Below are positions 14,755 to 20,663 of a DNA stretch of 31,108 nucleotides, piece by piece. The translations under genes were made by a program, and so were the position numbers. Positions within the stretch are counted from its first letter, which is position 1, and the number at the start of each line of letters is the position of its first letter. The notes beneath the pieces are model-generated. The model was given only the letters and a program-made list of their open reading frames with translations, was not told where the DNA came from and did no database searches. Origin of the DNA: TMED14 sp964475135 (GTDB lineage Bacteria; Bacteroidota; Bacteroidia; Flavobacteriales; Schleiferiaceae); assembly GCA_964475135.1 (NCBI GenBank), contig CAYYWL010000017.1:1-31108 (forward strand), written 5' to 3'.

Positions 14755-15021
14755 TTAGTCAATGAATTGCTTGACGTCCTGCCAAGTTCCGCCGTTGGTG
14801 ACGTTGGTGATTCCGGCCTGGGCTAAGATTGCTTTGGCCATTCCGCTGCGGTTTCCGCTACGGCAAAAAACAATGATGTGGTCTTTGCCAGAAAACTCTT
14901 CAAGGCGGTCTGCAACTTCATCCAATGGAATATTAACTGATGCTCTCACGTGGCCCGATTCAAATTCTTCGGGGGTGCGTACATCAACTAAAAAGGCGCC
15001 AGCTGAAATCAATTCGGTCAT
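14755..15021 (-). CDS. Single-domain rhodanese (sulfurtransferase)
   Basis: An 88-aa single rhodanese domain of the GlpE/PspE size with no signal peptide, so cytoplasmic. It has D-V-R-T-P-E-E-F near 13-20, G-H-V-R-A-S-V-N-I-P, and the active-site loop C-R-S-G-N-R-S with catalytic C53. It would transfer sulfane sulfur from thiosulfate, or from the adjacent YeeE/YedE importer, to cyanide-like acceptors, thioredoxin or a carrier. First gene of the eight-gene sulfur operon. The promoter and an activator-type palindrome lie just upstream (15047-15091). Confidence 0.9.
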   Translation of the reverse strand: MTELISAGAFLVDVRTPEEFESGHVRASVNIPLDEVADRLEEFSGKDHIIVFCRSGNRSGMAKAILAQAGITNVTNGGTWQDVKQFID

Positions 15022-15046
15022 GGTAACGGGTGATAAAGGTTTAAGT

Positions 15047-15075
15047 CAAAGCTAAAAGGTCCTCCAAGGTAGCAA
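15047..15075 (-). promoter_or_regulatory. Bacteroidota-type promoter of the sulfur operon
   Basis: On the minus strand, TTG (15073-15075) is followed after 18 nt by TAGCTTTG (15047-15054), a perfect TAnnTTTG -7 box. The spacing is close to the usual 19-21 nt. Transcription would start near 15039-15042, about 20 nt before the rhodanese ATG. Confidence 0.6.
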
Positions 15076-15091
15076 TGTGACTGATATCACT
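15076..15091. promoter_or_regulatory. CRP/FNR-type palindromic operator
   Basis: TGTGACTGATATCACT fits TGTGA-N6-TCACA with one mismatch in the last position. It abuts the -33 element of the sulfur-operon promoter. Its centre is about 41-45 bp upstream of the inferred start site, the class II activator position. It also lies 71 bp upstream of the divergent DUF2805 gene, so it could act on both. Confidence 0.55.
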
Positions 15092-15118
15092 TTGAACTTT
15101 GAGCAGGGTTGCGGAACT

Positions 15119-15142
15119 TTTCAACAGCCAACCGCGTTGAAA
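15119..15142 (+). promoter_or_regulatory. Inverted repeat upstream of the DUF2805 gene
   Basis: TTTCAAC-N10-GTTGAAA, ending 19 nt before the DUF2805 ATG. It may be an operator or a leader hairpin. No known factor is recognised. Confidence 0.3.
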
Positions 15143-15161
15143 CGGGAATACCGAACTCCAA

Positions 15162-15419
15162 ATGCTTAGTAACGAACTATCAGAAGCTGATATTGACCGG
15201 GTTATCGCCATGGCTTGGGAGGATCGGACTCCGTTTGAAGCGATTTACGCGCAGTTCGGATTGCGCGAAAACGACGTTAGAGCCCTGATGCGCAGGCACA
15301 TGAAGGCGTCGTCGTTTCGAATGTGGCGCGAACGAGTCACGGGTCGCAAGACCAAGCACCTGATGCTAAGAGACTTTGAACAAGGTCGCTTCAAGAGCAG
15401 CAACCAACGATTTAGTTAG
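15162..15419 (+). CDS. DUF2805 / TIGR03643 family protein
   Basis: An 85-aa basic protein with the family pattern L-S-E-A-D-I-D-R-V-I-A-M-A-W-E-D-R-T-P-F-E-A-I...F-G-L-R-E-N-D-V-R-A-L-M-R, a helix-turn-helix-like arrangement, then S-F-R-M-W-R-E-R-V-T-G-R-K-T-K-H. This family is known to lie next to, or be fused with, cryptochrome/photolyase genes, and that is the case here: the photolyase gene converges on it and their stop codons interlock (4-nt overlap, 15416-15419). Function unknown. The helical N-terminal half would allow DNA or RNA binding. Confidence 0.85.
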   Translation: MLSNELSEADIDRVIAMAWEDRTPFEAIYAQFGLRENDVRALMRRHMKASSFRMWRERVTGRKTKHLMLRDFEQGRFKSSNQRFS

Positions 15420-17095
15420 CCTCGTTTTTTGCGCTGGGGCGCCACGTGCATTTCGAGAATTCGGTTTTTTTCGGCGCGGACTTCAGGGTGTTTTTTAGCT
15501 CCGTACAAGCGAATTCGTGCTTCGCGAAGGGCCGTAGTGAGGTCCACGAGGGGTGCGGGGTAGTCGGTTCCGAATTGAAACCCATAGCCCACACAATCGA
15601 TTTCAGTGAGCAACCAGGGCGCGGCGCGAAAGGGCATGGGCAGCGGGGCAAGTTCCGGAACCCAACGTTCAATAAAAACTCCTTGTGGATCCTGCTCTTC
15701 GGCCTGCTTGACGGGGTTGTAAATGCGAACGGTGTTGACGCCCGTGACCGCTGCCTGCATTTGGAGCTGGGGATAGTGTATTCCCGGTTCAAAATCTAGG
15801 AATTGTTGGGCGAGGTGGGCGCTCAGGTCCTTCCAGTTAAGGTTGAGTGCGTGGCATCCAAAACTCACGAGCATGGCACGCATGCGAAAGTTCAGGTATC
15901 CGGTTTCGTTTAAGCTTCGCATGCATGCATCAACCATGGGTACCCCGGTTTGCCCCTGTTTCCAAGCGTTTAAATGTGCGGAACTCGTGCTAAACGTCTG
16001 CTGGTTGTAGCCTCTGTTCACGTGCTCGAACTCCATTCGAGGTTCCGATTCGAATTTTTGTATGAAGTGCTCGCGCCACCGAAGTCGGCTCGCGAAGGCT
16101 CGAGCGTCCCGCATCGCTAGTAGGTCGCCGCTGCGCGTTTCGGCTAGGTTCAGCACTACCTGTTTGAGACTCAAGTTGCCCCAGGCGAGGTAGGGTGAAA
16201 GGCGACTGCAGTGGTTTCGCGCGCCCTCAGGCTTTGAAATGTGAGCCATGTACCCGCGCCCGCGGCCTCCCGCCACAAAGCTCCTAAGGTAGCGATGCCC
16301 CCAGGCCGCCCCGCCCGTCTGGGCGACGCCCGCTTCGCGCGCGGGGCGCTCCACCTTCTTCGCCTCGGTCCACTTTAACCAGTCGGCTGTAGGTTTCCAG
16401 GATTGTCCGCATTCCCAATTGCACATGGTGAGGGGCTCTTTGAACATGACCTCGTTCCAGTGGGCGTTCCAGTCGTCGCGTCGCTTGAGTCCCCGCCGCA
16501 CCGAACCATAGGGCGATTCGTACCAGGTGATTCCGCGCTTCTTGAACCAGTTCTTCATGTGGCGGTCGCGAGCAAACGAGGTTTCGATACCAATTTCTTG
16601 GTGGCTGAATACGGCGCCAATGGGGATGCCCGCAAACGCTTCAAGCGCTTCAAATGCTTCAGTCGCTTCGGCGGCCACGTAAAAAAACGGCAGAAGATTG
16701 CGGCTTGCGGCCGCATCGTTGCTAGTTCCGTGGCCTGCGGCCACATCGTTGCTGGTTTCGCGGCCAACGGCCGCATCATTGCTGGCCCCGAGGCCTTCGG
16801 CCGCATCGCAGCTCGTTTCGCGGCCATCAGCCGCATCGATGCTGGTTTCGTGGCCATCGGCCGCATTAACCGCTCCTATCTCCAATTCTCCAAGCAGCGG
16901 TCGAGTCGCAGCGAGTTCCGTAGCCGATTCATATTCAAAGCAGGCGTGGCGGTTGGAGTAAACTGGCTGGCTCCAAAGTGAGGGCTCGTGAAGGAGCAGA
17001 GCGACGACCGGTTGGCCAGTGGCGACAGCAGCGGCTAAGGGTGCATGATCCTCCCATCGCAGGTCGCGTTTGAACCAAACGACTTGGAGCTTCAT
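15416..17095 (-). CDS. Cryptochrome/photolyase family protein with in-frame 10-aa repeats
   Basis: A 559-aa flavoprotein of the photolyase superfamily, predicted to bind FAD and use light for DNA repair or signalling. The N-terminal alpha/beta domain starts V-V-W-F-K-R-D-L-R-W-E-D-H-A-P-L. The C-terminal FAD domain has W-R-E-H-F-I-Q-K-F, G-Q-T-G-V-P-M-V-D-A-C-M-R-S-L, T-G-Y-L-N-F-R-M-R-A-M-L-V-S-F and L-D-F-E-P-G-I-H-Y-P-Q-L-Q-M-Q-A, then R-I-Y-N-P-V-K-Q and W-V-P-E-L. The FAD region differs from classical class I CPD photolyases and matches the Bacteroidota subgroup found with DUF2805. Residues 77-131 are a run of decapeptides (x-A-A-x-G-x-E-T-S-N) inserted in a loop of the N-terminal domain. 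Overlaps the yaaA stop by 4 nt. Whether it repairs CPDs or 6-4 products is undecided. Confidence 0.85.
   Translation of the reverse strand: MKLQVVWFKRDLRWEDHAPLAAAVATGQPVVALLLHEPSLWSQPVYSNRHACFEYESATELAATRPLLGELEIGAVNAADGHETSIDAADGRETSCDAAEGLGASNDAAVGRETSNDVAAGHGTSNDAAASRNLLPFFYVAAEATEAFEALEAFAGIPIGAVFSHQEIGIETSFARDRHMKNWFKKRGITWYESPYGSVRRGLKRRDDWNAHWNEVMFKEPLTMCNWECGQSWKPTADWLKWTEAKKVERPAREAGVAQTGGAAWGHRYLRSFVAGGRGRGYMAHISKPEGARNHCSRLSPYLAWGNLSLKQVVLNLAETRSGDLLAMRDARAFASRLRWREHFIQKFESEPRMEFEHVNRGYNQQTFSTSSAHLNAWKQGQTGVPMVDACMRSLNETGYLNFRMRAMLVSFGCHALNLNWKDLSAHLAQQFLDFEPGIHYPQLQMQAAVTGVNTVRIYNPVKQAEEQDPQGVFIERWVPELAPLPMPFRAAPWLLTEIDCVGYGFQFGTDYPAPLVDLTTALREARIRLYGAKKHPEVRAEKNRILEMHVAPQRKKRG
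16711..16860 (-). repeat. 30-bp coding minisatellite, five full units
   Basis: Five contiguous 30-bp units in exact register (16711, 16741, 16771, 16801 and 16831), each starting CCGCATC or a near variant on the plus strand and ending GGCC-x-x-CGG, with partial units on both sides (16701-16710 and 16861-16866). Units differ by several substitutions but no indel, so the reading frame is kept. Each unit encodes one decapeptide of the photolyase insert. Confidence 0.92.
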
Positions 17096-17814
17096 GGCTT
17101 CCGAAGAAAGACCCAGCGGGCGGACTCGGATTCCGACTTCTGAAAACGGTAACCTTCCTCGGTAAACTTTTTAGCCGTTTCGGGGTCCGAACTCGAATGG
17201 TTGGCCAGAAAGCGGGCCATGGCTCCGCGCGCCTGCTTGCTAAGGGCCGAAACCGAGCGGGTTTTGCCATTGACCGTCTGAAGGAATACGCAGTCAATCC
17301 ACTCAAATTGAGAACGATCAAGTACCTCTGAGTACTCGTCGCTGGCGCAATTAATTACGGGTCCGCCCGCTGAGTCGGTGAGAAGCCAGTCCGTCACCAG
17401 CGGCTTCCAGTAGTGCAGAATCCGTTCGCCGTTTAGGCTTTGTCCCACGTCCAGGCGGTAGGGAAGTACTCCATCACTGGGCCGCAGGATGCCGTAGAGC
17501 CCAGAAAGGATGCGAAGGCGTTGCTCAGCCACATCGTAACGCTTCCACGAACTTGGATTTAGGCGACCAAAGGCTTCTCCGGAGAACGTCCACGCGGCTT
17601 TTGTCCCGACCGATTGAGGCTCCCAGTTGGACCATTGCTGGGCGACCGACTCGGCTACTTTTTCACTGCAGCTGTACCAATCGGCCCAATCTCGAACTTC
17701 AGATTTCACGCGGCTGGCCAGTGGTTCTGCCCAGCGGAGCAGCGGAGCCTGTTCCGTCGCCATAGGCGCCTTCGGGGCGTTCATCGTTTTAGAGGGAGAA
17801 AGTAGAATCTTCAT
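17092..17814 (-). CDS. yaaA: YaaA family peroxide-stress protein
   Basis: A 240-aa cytoplasmic protein of the YaaA/DUF328 family, linked in E. coli to lowering free iron and protecting DNA and protein during peroxide stress. The ATG at 17814 starts the conserved M-K-I-L-L-S-P-S-K-T-M. An upstream in-frame ATG at 17832 adds six unconserved residues. Other signatures: F-S-G-E-A-F-G-R-L, L-S-G-L-Y-G-I-L-R-P-S-D-G-V-L-P-Y-R-L-D-V-G, I-N-C-A-S-D-E-Y and the V-S-A-L-S-K-Q-A-R-G-A-M-A-R segment. The length is normal for the family (about 250). Its stop overlaps the photolyase start by 4 nt, so the two stress genes are translated together. Confidence 0.92.
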   Translation of the reverse strand: MKILLSPSKTMNAPKAPMATEQAPLLRWAEPLASRVKSEVRDWADWYSCSEKVAESVAQQWSNWEPQSVGTKAAWTFSGEAFGRLNPSSWKRYDVAEQRLRILSGLYGILRPSDGVLPYRLDVGQSLNGERILHYWKPLVTDWLLTDSAGGPVINCASDEYSEVLDRSQFEWIDCVFLQTVNGKTRSVSALSKQARGAMARFLANHSSSDPETAKKFTEEGYRFQKSESESARWVFLRKP

Positions 17815-17894
17815 GCTGCCGTAGGTGACCACATTTCAACGCACAGAGGTTTTTAATGTTTACTGTGGCACAAAGGTCGCCACGGTGCCCTGCT

Positions 17895-18030
17895 GCGAGC
17901 CAGAAGCTAGCGAGCCAGTAGCCAGAAGCTAACGAGCCAAACTCGCCAATTTTACCAGTCTTGCTAACGAGCAAACCTTGCCAATTTTACGAACCTCGCC
18001 AACAAGCCAAAGAGCCAACCTTGCCAGCCA
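17895..18030. repeat. Cluster of degenerate intergenic repeat words
   Basis: The 242-bp region between divergent yaaA and the thioredoxin-like gene is largely built of short related words: GAGCCAGAAGCTAGC and TAGCCAGAAGCTAAC in tandem (about 22 bp apart), GCTAACGAGC twice, CCAATTTTAC twice 35 bp apart (17946 and 17981), CTCGCCAA, CCTTGCCA and GCCAACAAGCC. No stable ORF, terminator or RNA is recognised. A weak ORF reading through it from 17961 is not used. Confidence 0.55.
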
Positions 18031-18056
18031 TGCCAACTGCGTACTACCTTGCAGCT

Positions 18057-18692
18057 ATGCGACACTTCATGACACTTTTATTGGGCCTCGCAGCGGGGAT
18101 CGCCGGGGCCCAGAAGCTTCCGGAGCCCATTAAGTTGGGTACTTCACTGCCCATGGCCGAGCATTTGCTTGGCGATGCCACCCGTGAAGACGACGCGTCG
18201 GCCACTTTAGGTTCCCTGCAAAAAACCCATGGGTTGCTGGTGATTTTCACGAGTAATTCATGCCCGTTTGTGGTCGGGAATGGCGACAAATCCGAGGGCT
18301 GGGAGGGCCGCTACCCATCGATCGCTGCTCTGGCGCGCAAGCTCGACATCGGGGTGGTCTTTGTGAACTCGAACGAGGCGAACCGCGGAACCACCGAATC
18401 TACAGAAGCTATGCGGGTTCGTTGGAAGAAGTACAAGTACCAGGCTCCGCTACTCGTGGACGACCGGCACCAGGTGGCAGATGCCTTTGGTGCGCGTACC
18501 ACTCCGCATGTGTTTTTGTTTGACGGTACAGGAGTGCTCGTGTACACGGGTGCGATTGACGACAACGTCGATTCCGCCAAGAAAGTCAAGAAGAACTGGT
18601 TGCTGGATGCGATGAACGCGGTGGCAAAAGGACAGCAGGTGAAGGTTCCGCAGACGAAGTACCTCGGATGCAGCATTAAGCGCGTTCAGTAG
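18057..18692 (+). CDS. Exported thioredoxin-fold (redoxin-like) protein
   Basis: A 211-aa protein from the ATG at 18057, which gives a signal peptide (MRHFMTLLLGLAAGIAGAQ). Upstream in-frame ATGs lie in the repeat-rich intergenic region. The fold follows the AhpC/TSA-redoxin type: F-T-S-N-S-C-P-F-V-V (C69), V-V-F-V-N-S-N-E, P-L-L-V-D-D, the cis-proline T-T-P (P150), V-F-L-F-D and Y-T-G-A-I-D-D-N. Only one Cys sits in the active-site motif (no CxxC), and a second is near the end in G-C-S-I-K (C205), as in a subgroup common in Bacteroidota and Planctomycetes. Probably periplasmic thiol-disulfide or peroxide chemistry. Three nt before cinA, so likely co-transcribed. Confidence 0.82.
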   Translation: MRHFMTLLLGLAAGIAGAQKLPEPIKLGTSLPMAEHLLGDATREDDASATLGSLQKTHGLLVIFTSNSCPFVVGNGDKSEGWEGRYPSIAALARKLDIGVVFVNSNEANRGTTESTEAMRVRWKKYKYQAPLLVDDRHQVADAFGARTTPHVFLFDGTGVLVYTGAIDDNVDSAKKVKKNWLLDAMNAVAKGQQVKVPQTKYLGCSIKRVQ

Positions 18693-18695
18693 GAC

Positions 18696-19946
18696 GTGCA
18701 GGCTGAGGTTATTGCCATCGGAACCGAGCTGCTGCTCGGCCAAACGATTGACACGAATTCGGCATGGATCGGCGAGCAGCTGGCCGAATTGGGCGTGACG
18801 CTGCGCCGCAAAACCGTGATCGCTGACCGTACGGACGACGTGCGCGCCGCATTGGACGCGGTGCTTCCCGAGACTAGATGGGTGCTGATTACGGGCGGCC
18901 TCGGTCCGACCAAGGACGACCTCACTAAAAACGTGTTAAACGATTACTTTGGCGGAACCCTTGAGTTTCACCCGGACGTCTACGCACACATTGAGGCGAT
19001 GTTTGCGCGTATGGGGCGGATTCCGGGTCCACTCAACCGCGGTCAAGCGGAACTACCCAACGTGTGCGAACCGCTCTCCAATGCCAAGGGAACGGCACCC
19101 GGAATGCTGTTTGAGCGCGACGGCGTGCGCTACGTGAGCATGCCAGGGGTTCCGTACGAAATGAAGCATTTGATGGAGGCGCACGTCTTGCCGAGAATGC
19201 GAGCTGAGTCCGACGCGCACATAGAGCACCGTTTTTTTATGATTCAAGGGATTCCAGAATCCGAGCTGGCGGCGCGCATCAGCGACTGGGAGTCGGCCTT
19301 GCCCGAAGGGCTGAGTTTGGCCTATCTGCCGTCTCCGGGAATTGTCAAGCTTCGGGTGACAGCTCGGACGCAAAACTCTGAGGAGGCTGCAGTGCTTCTG
19401 GAGCCCGCCACGCAGGGGTTGCGCGCGGTGCTGGGCACGGACATTTATTCAGAGGACTGGAAGACCATTGAGGAAGTCGTGGGCGAGCGCCTCGCCGCGG
19501 CTGGTCAGACGGTGGCCACGGCAGAAAGCTGCACGGGTGGTTCTATTGCGGCGTTGCTGACTAGGGTTCCGGGTTCGTCGCGCTATGTGCTGGGCGGAAT
19601 CGTCGCGTACGCCAACGAGGTTAAAATGAGGAACCTCGGCGTTAACGAGGCCGACTTGCTGATGCACGGCGCCGTGAGCGAGCCCGTGGTGCGCGCCATG
19701 GCCCGCGGAGCCCGCAAGCGCTTCGGGTCCGATTGGGGCGTCGCGAGCAGTGGTGTAGCGGGGCCCGACGGAGGCTCTGCCGAAAAACCAGTGGGTACCG
19801 TATGGCTCGCCGTGAGTGGACCAGGGGTGGAGTGGGCCGGTCGTTTTCAGATGGGTGACAACCGCGAACGCACCGTCCGCAAATCCGTTTTGGAAGTATT
19901 GAATCGGCTGCGCGGCTTTTTGCCCGAAGCGCCTGCGAATTATTGA
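18696..19946 (+). CDS. cinA: CinA family nicotinamide-nucleotide amidohydrolase
   Basis: A 416-aa two-domain protein. The N-terminal MoCF/COG1058 domain (E-V-I-A-I-G-T-E-L-L-L-G-Q-x-x-D-T-N-S near 4-22; T-G-G-L-G-P-T-K-D-D) is pyrophosphatase-like. The C-terminal PF02464 domain (V-A-T-A-E-S-C-T-G-G-S-I-A-A-L-L-T, then S-G-V-A-G-P-D-G-G and P-V-G-T-V-W) is the NMN deamidase. Together they clear ADP-ribose and recycle NMN in the pyridine nucleotide cycle. The start is GTG, chosen because the conserved E-V-I-A-I-G begins immediately and the preceding stop is only 3 nt away. Full length for the family. It sits before the rpmB operon, an order often seen in Bacteroidota. Confidence 0.94.
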   Translation: MQAEVIAIGTELLLGQTIDTNSAWIGEQLAELGVTLRRKTVIADRTDDVRAALDAVLPETRWVLITGGLGPTKDDLTKNVLNDYFGGTLEFHPDVYAHIEAMFARMGRIPGPLNRGQAELPNVCEPLSNAKGTAPGMLFERDGVRYVSMPGVPYEMKHLMEAHVLPRMRAESDAHIEHRFFMIQGIPESELAARISDWESALPEGLSLAYLPSPGIVKLRVTARTQNSEEAAVLLEPATQGLRAVLGTDIYSEDWKTIEEVVGERLAAAGQTVATAESCTGGSIAALLTRVPGSSRYVLGGIVAYANEVKMRNLGVNEADLLMHGAVSEPVVRAMARGARKRFGSDWGVASSGVAGPDGGSAEKPVGTVWLAVSGPGVEWAGRFQMGDNRERTVRKSVLEVLNRLRGFLPEAPANY

Positions 19947-19957
19947 GAAATTCGCTG

Positions 19958-19965
19958 TACATTTG
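19958..19965 (+). promoter_or_regulatory. -7 promoter box of the rpmB operon
   Basis: TACATTTG is a perfect Bacteroidota -7 element (TAnnTTTG), 45 bp before the rpmB ATG and just after the cinA stop. No good TTTG -33 element is seen at the expected distance. Confidence 0.6.
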
Positions 19966-20010
19966 CACTCCCGTTGCGAAACGGAGCTAAAAGATTAACA
20001 CCGCGCGATT

Positions 20011-20250
20011 ATGTCACGAGTTTGCGAGATTACCGGTAAGAAGGCCATGGTTGGTAACCATGTGTCGTTCTCTAATAAGAAAAACAAGCGCACGTTTGAC
20101 GTGAACTTGATGCGTAAAAAGTTTTACGTAGCTGCTGAAGATAAGTGGGTTACTCTGCGCATTTCAGCCGCCGCTTTGAAGACGATTAACAAGAAGGGTA
20201 TTGAGGCCGTGCTGGCTGAGGCCCGTGCCAGCGGAAACGTTGCGCTTTAA
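20011..20250 (+). CDS. rpmB: 50S ribosomal protein L28
   Basis: A 79-aa large-subunit protein. The typical M-S-R-V-C-E-I-T-G-K-K-A-M-V-G-N-H-V-S-F-S opening and R-x-F-x-V-N-L-M-x-K-K-F-Y-V segment are present. Only one Cys is found in the N-terminal region, so it is the zinc-free form. First gene of the rpmB-rpmG-DUF4295 operon, under the TACATTTG box at 19958. 13 nt before rpmG. Confidence 0.97.
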   Translation: MSRVCEITGKKAMVGNHVSFSNKKNKRTFDVNLMRKKFYVAAEDKWVTLRISAAALKTINKKGIEAVLAEARASGNVAL

Positions 20251-20263
20251 TTTTTAAGGAATC

Positions 20264-20446
20264 ATGGCAAAAAAAGGCAATCGCGTTCAGGTGATCCTCG
20301 AGTGCACTGAGCACAAAGAGTCTGGCATGTCAGGTACTTCACGGTACATCACCACCAAGAATAAGAAGAACACGCCTGACCGCATGGAGATTAAGAAGTT
20401 TAATCCTGTGCTCAAGCGTATGACCGTTCACAAAGAAATCAAGTAA
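20264..20446 (+). CDS. rpmG: 50S ribosomal protein L33
   Basis: A 60-aa protein: M-A-K-K-G-N-R-V-Q-V-I-L-E-C-T-E-H-K, Y-I-T-T-K-N-K-K-N-T-P-D-R-M-E-I-K-K-F-N-P. The single Cys means the zinc-free L33 type. An AAGGA stretch sits just before the start, one of few Shine-Dalgarno-like sites in the window. The next small gene starts 5 nt after the stop. Confidence 0.97.
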   Translation: MAKKGNRVQVILECTEHKESGMSGTSRYITTKNKKNTPDRMEIKKFNPVLKRMTVHKEIK

Positions 20447-20451
20447 GCGAC

Positions 20452-20601
20452 ATGGCAAAGAAAGTAGTTGCAACCCTGAAAAAAGCCGGTGGCGTAACCT
20501 ACGCTAAGGCAATCAAGATGGTGAAGACCGAGCGCGGTGGATACGCCTTCGAAGAGAAAGTAATGGTGAAAGACGACGTAGCCAATTTCTTTAAGGCTTA
20601 A
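20452..20601 (+). CDS. DUF4295 family small basic protein
   Basis: A 49-aa protein (begins M-A-K-K-V-V-A-T-L-K-K-A-G-G; ends V-A-N-F-F-K-A). It is small enough to be missed by automatic gene calling, but it is conserved in Bacteroidota in exactly this place between rpmG and ftsY. Highly basic N-terminal half. A ribosome-associated role is likely from size, charge and position but not shown by the sequence. It is followed by a strong terminator. Confidence 0.92.
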   Translation: MAKKVVATLKKAGGVTYAKAIKMVKTERGGYAFEEKVMVKDDVANFFKA

Positions 20602-20626
20602 GTCAAGGTTCACCCTTCAAATGTTT

Positions 20627-20650
20627 AACCGCTCCCCGAGCGGTTTTTTT
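20627..20650 (+). terminator. Rho-independent terminator of the rpmB operon
   Basis: An 8-bp perfect stem AACCGCTC/GAGCGGTT with a CCC loop, followed by seven T (overlapping the stem end). It sits between DUF4295 and ftsY, only 13 nt before the ftsY ATG, so ftsY transcription depends on readthrough or an internal start. Confidence 0.88.
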
Positions 20651-20663
20651 ATACCTTTCAGTT

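Noticed and set aside
16701..16866. CRISPR array
   Set aside because: The 30-bp units are contiguous with no spacers and encode an in-frame peptide; no cas gene is present.
16403..16981. 192-aa plus-strand frame with repeats opposite the photolyase
   Set aside because: Its repeats are only the antisense translation of the 30-bp coding minisatellite. The photolyase frame carries the conserved motifs.
17961..18056. Longer N-terminus for the thioredoxin-like protein
   Set aside because: The extension is translated repeat-rich intergenic DNA and would bury the signal peptide found at 18057.
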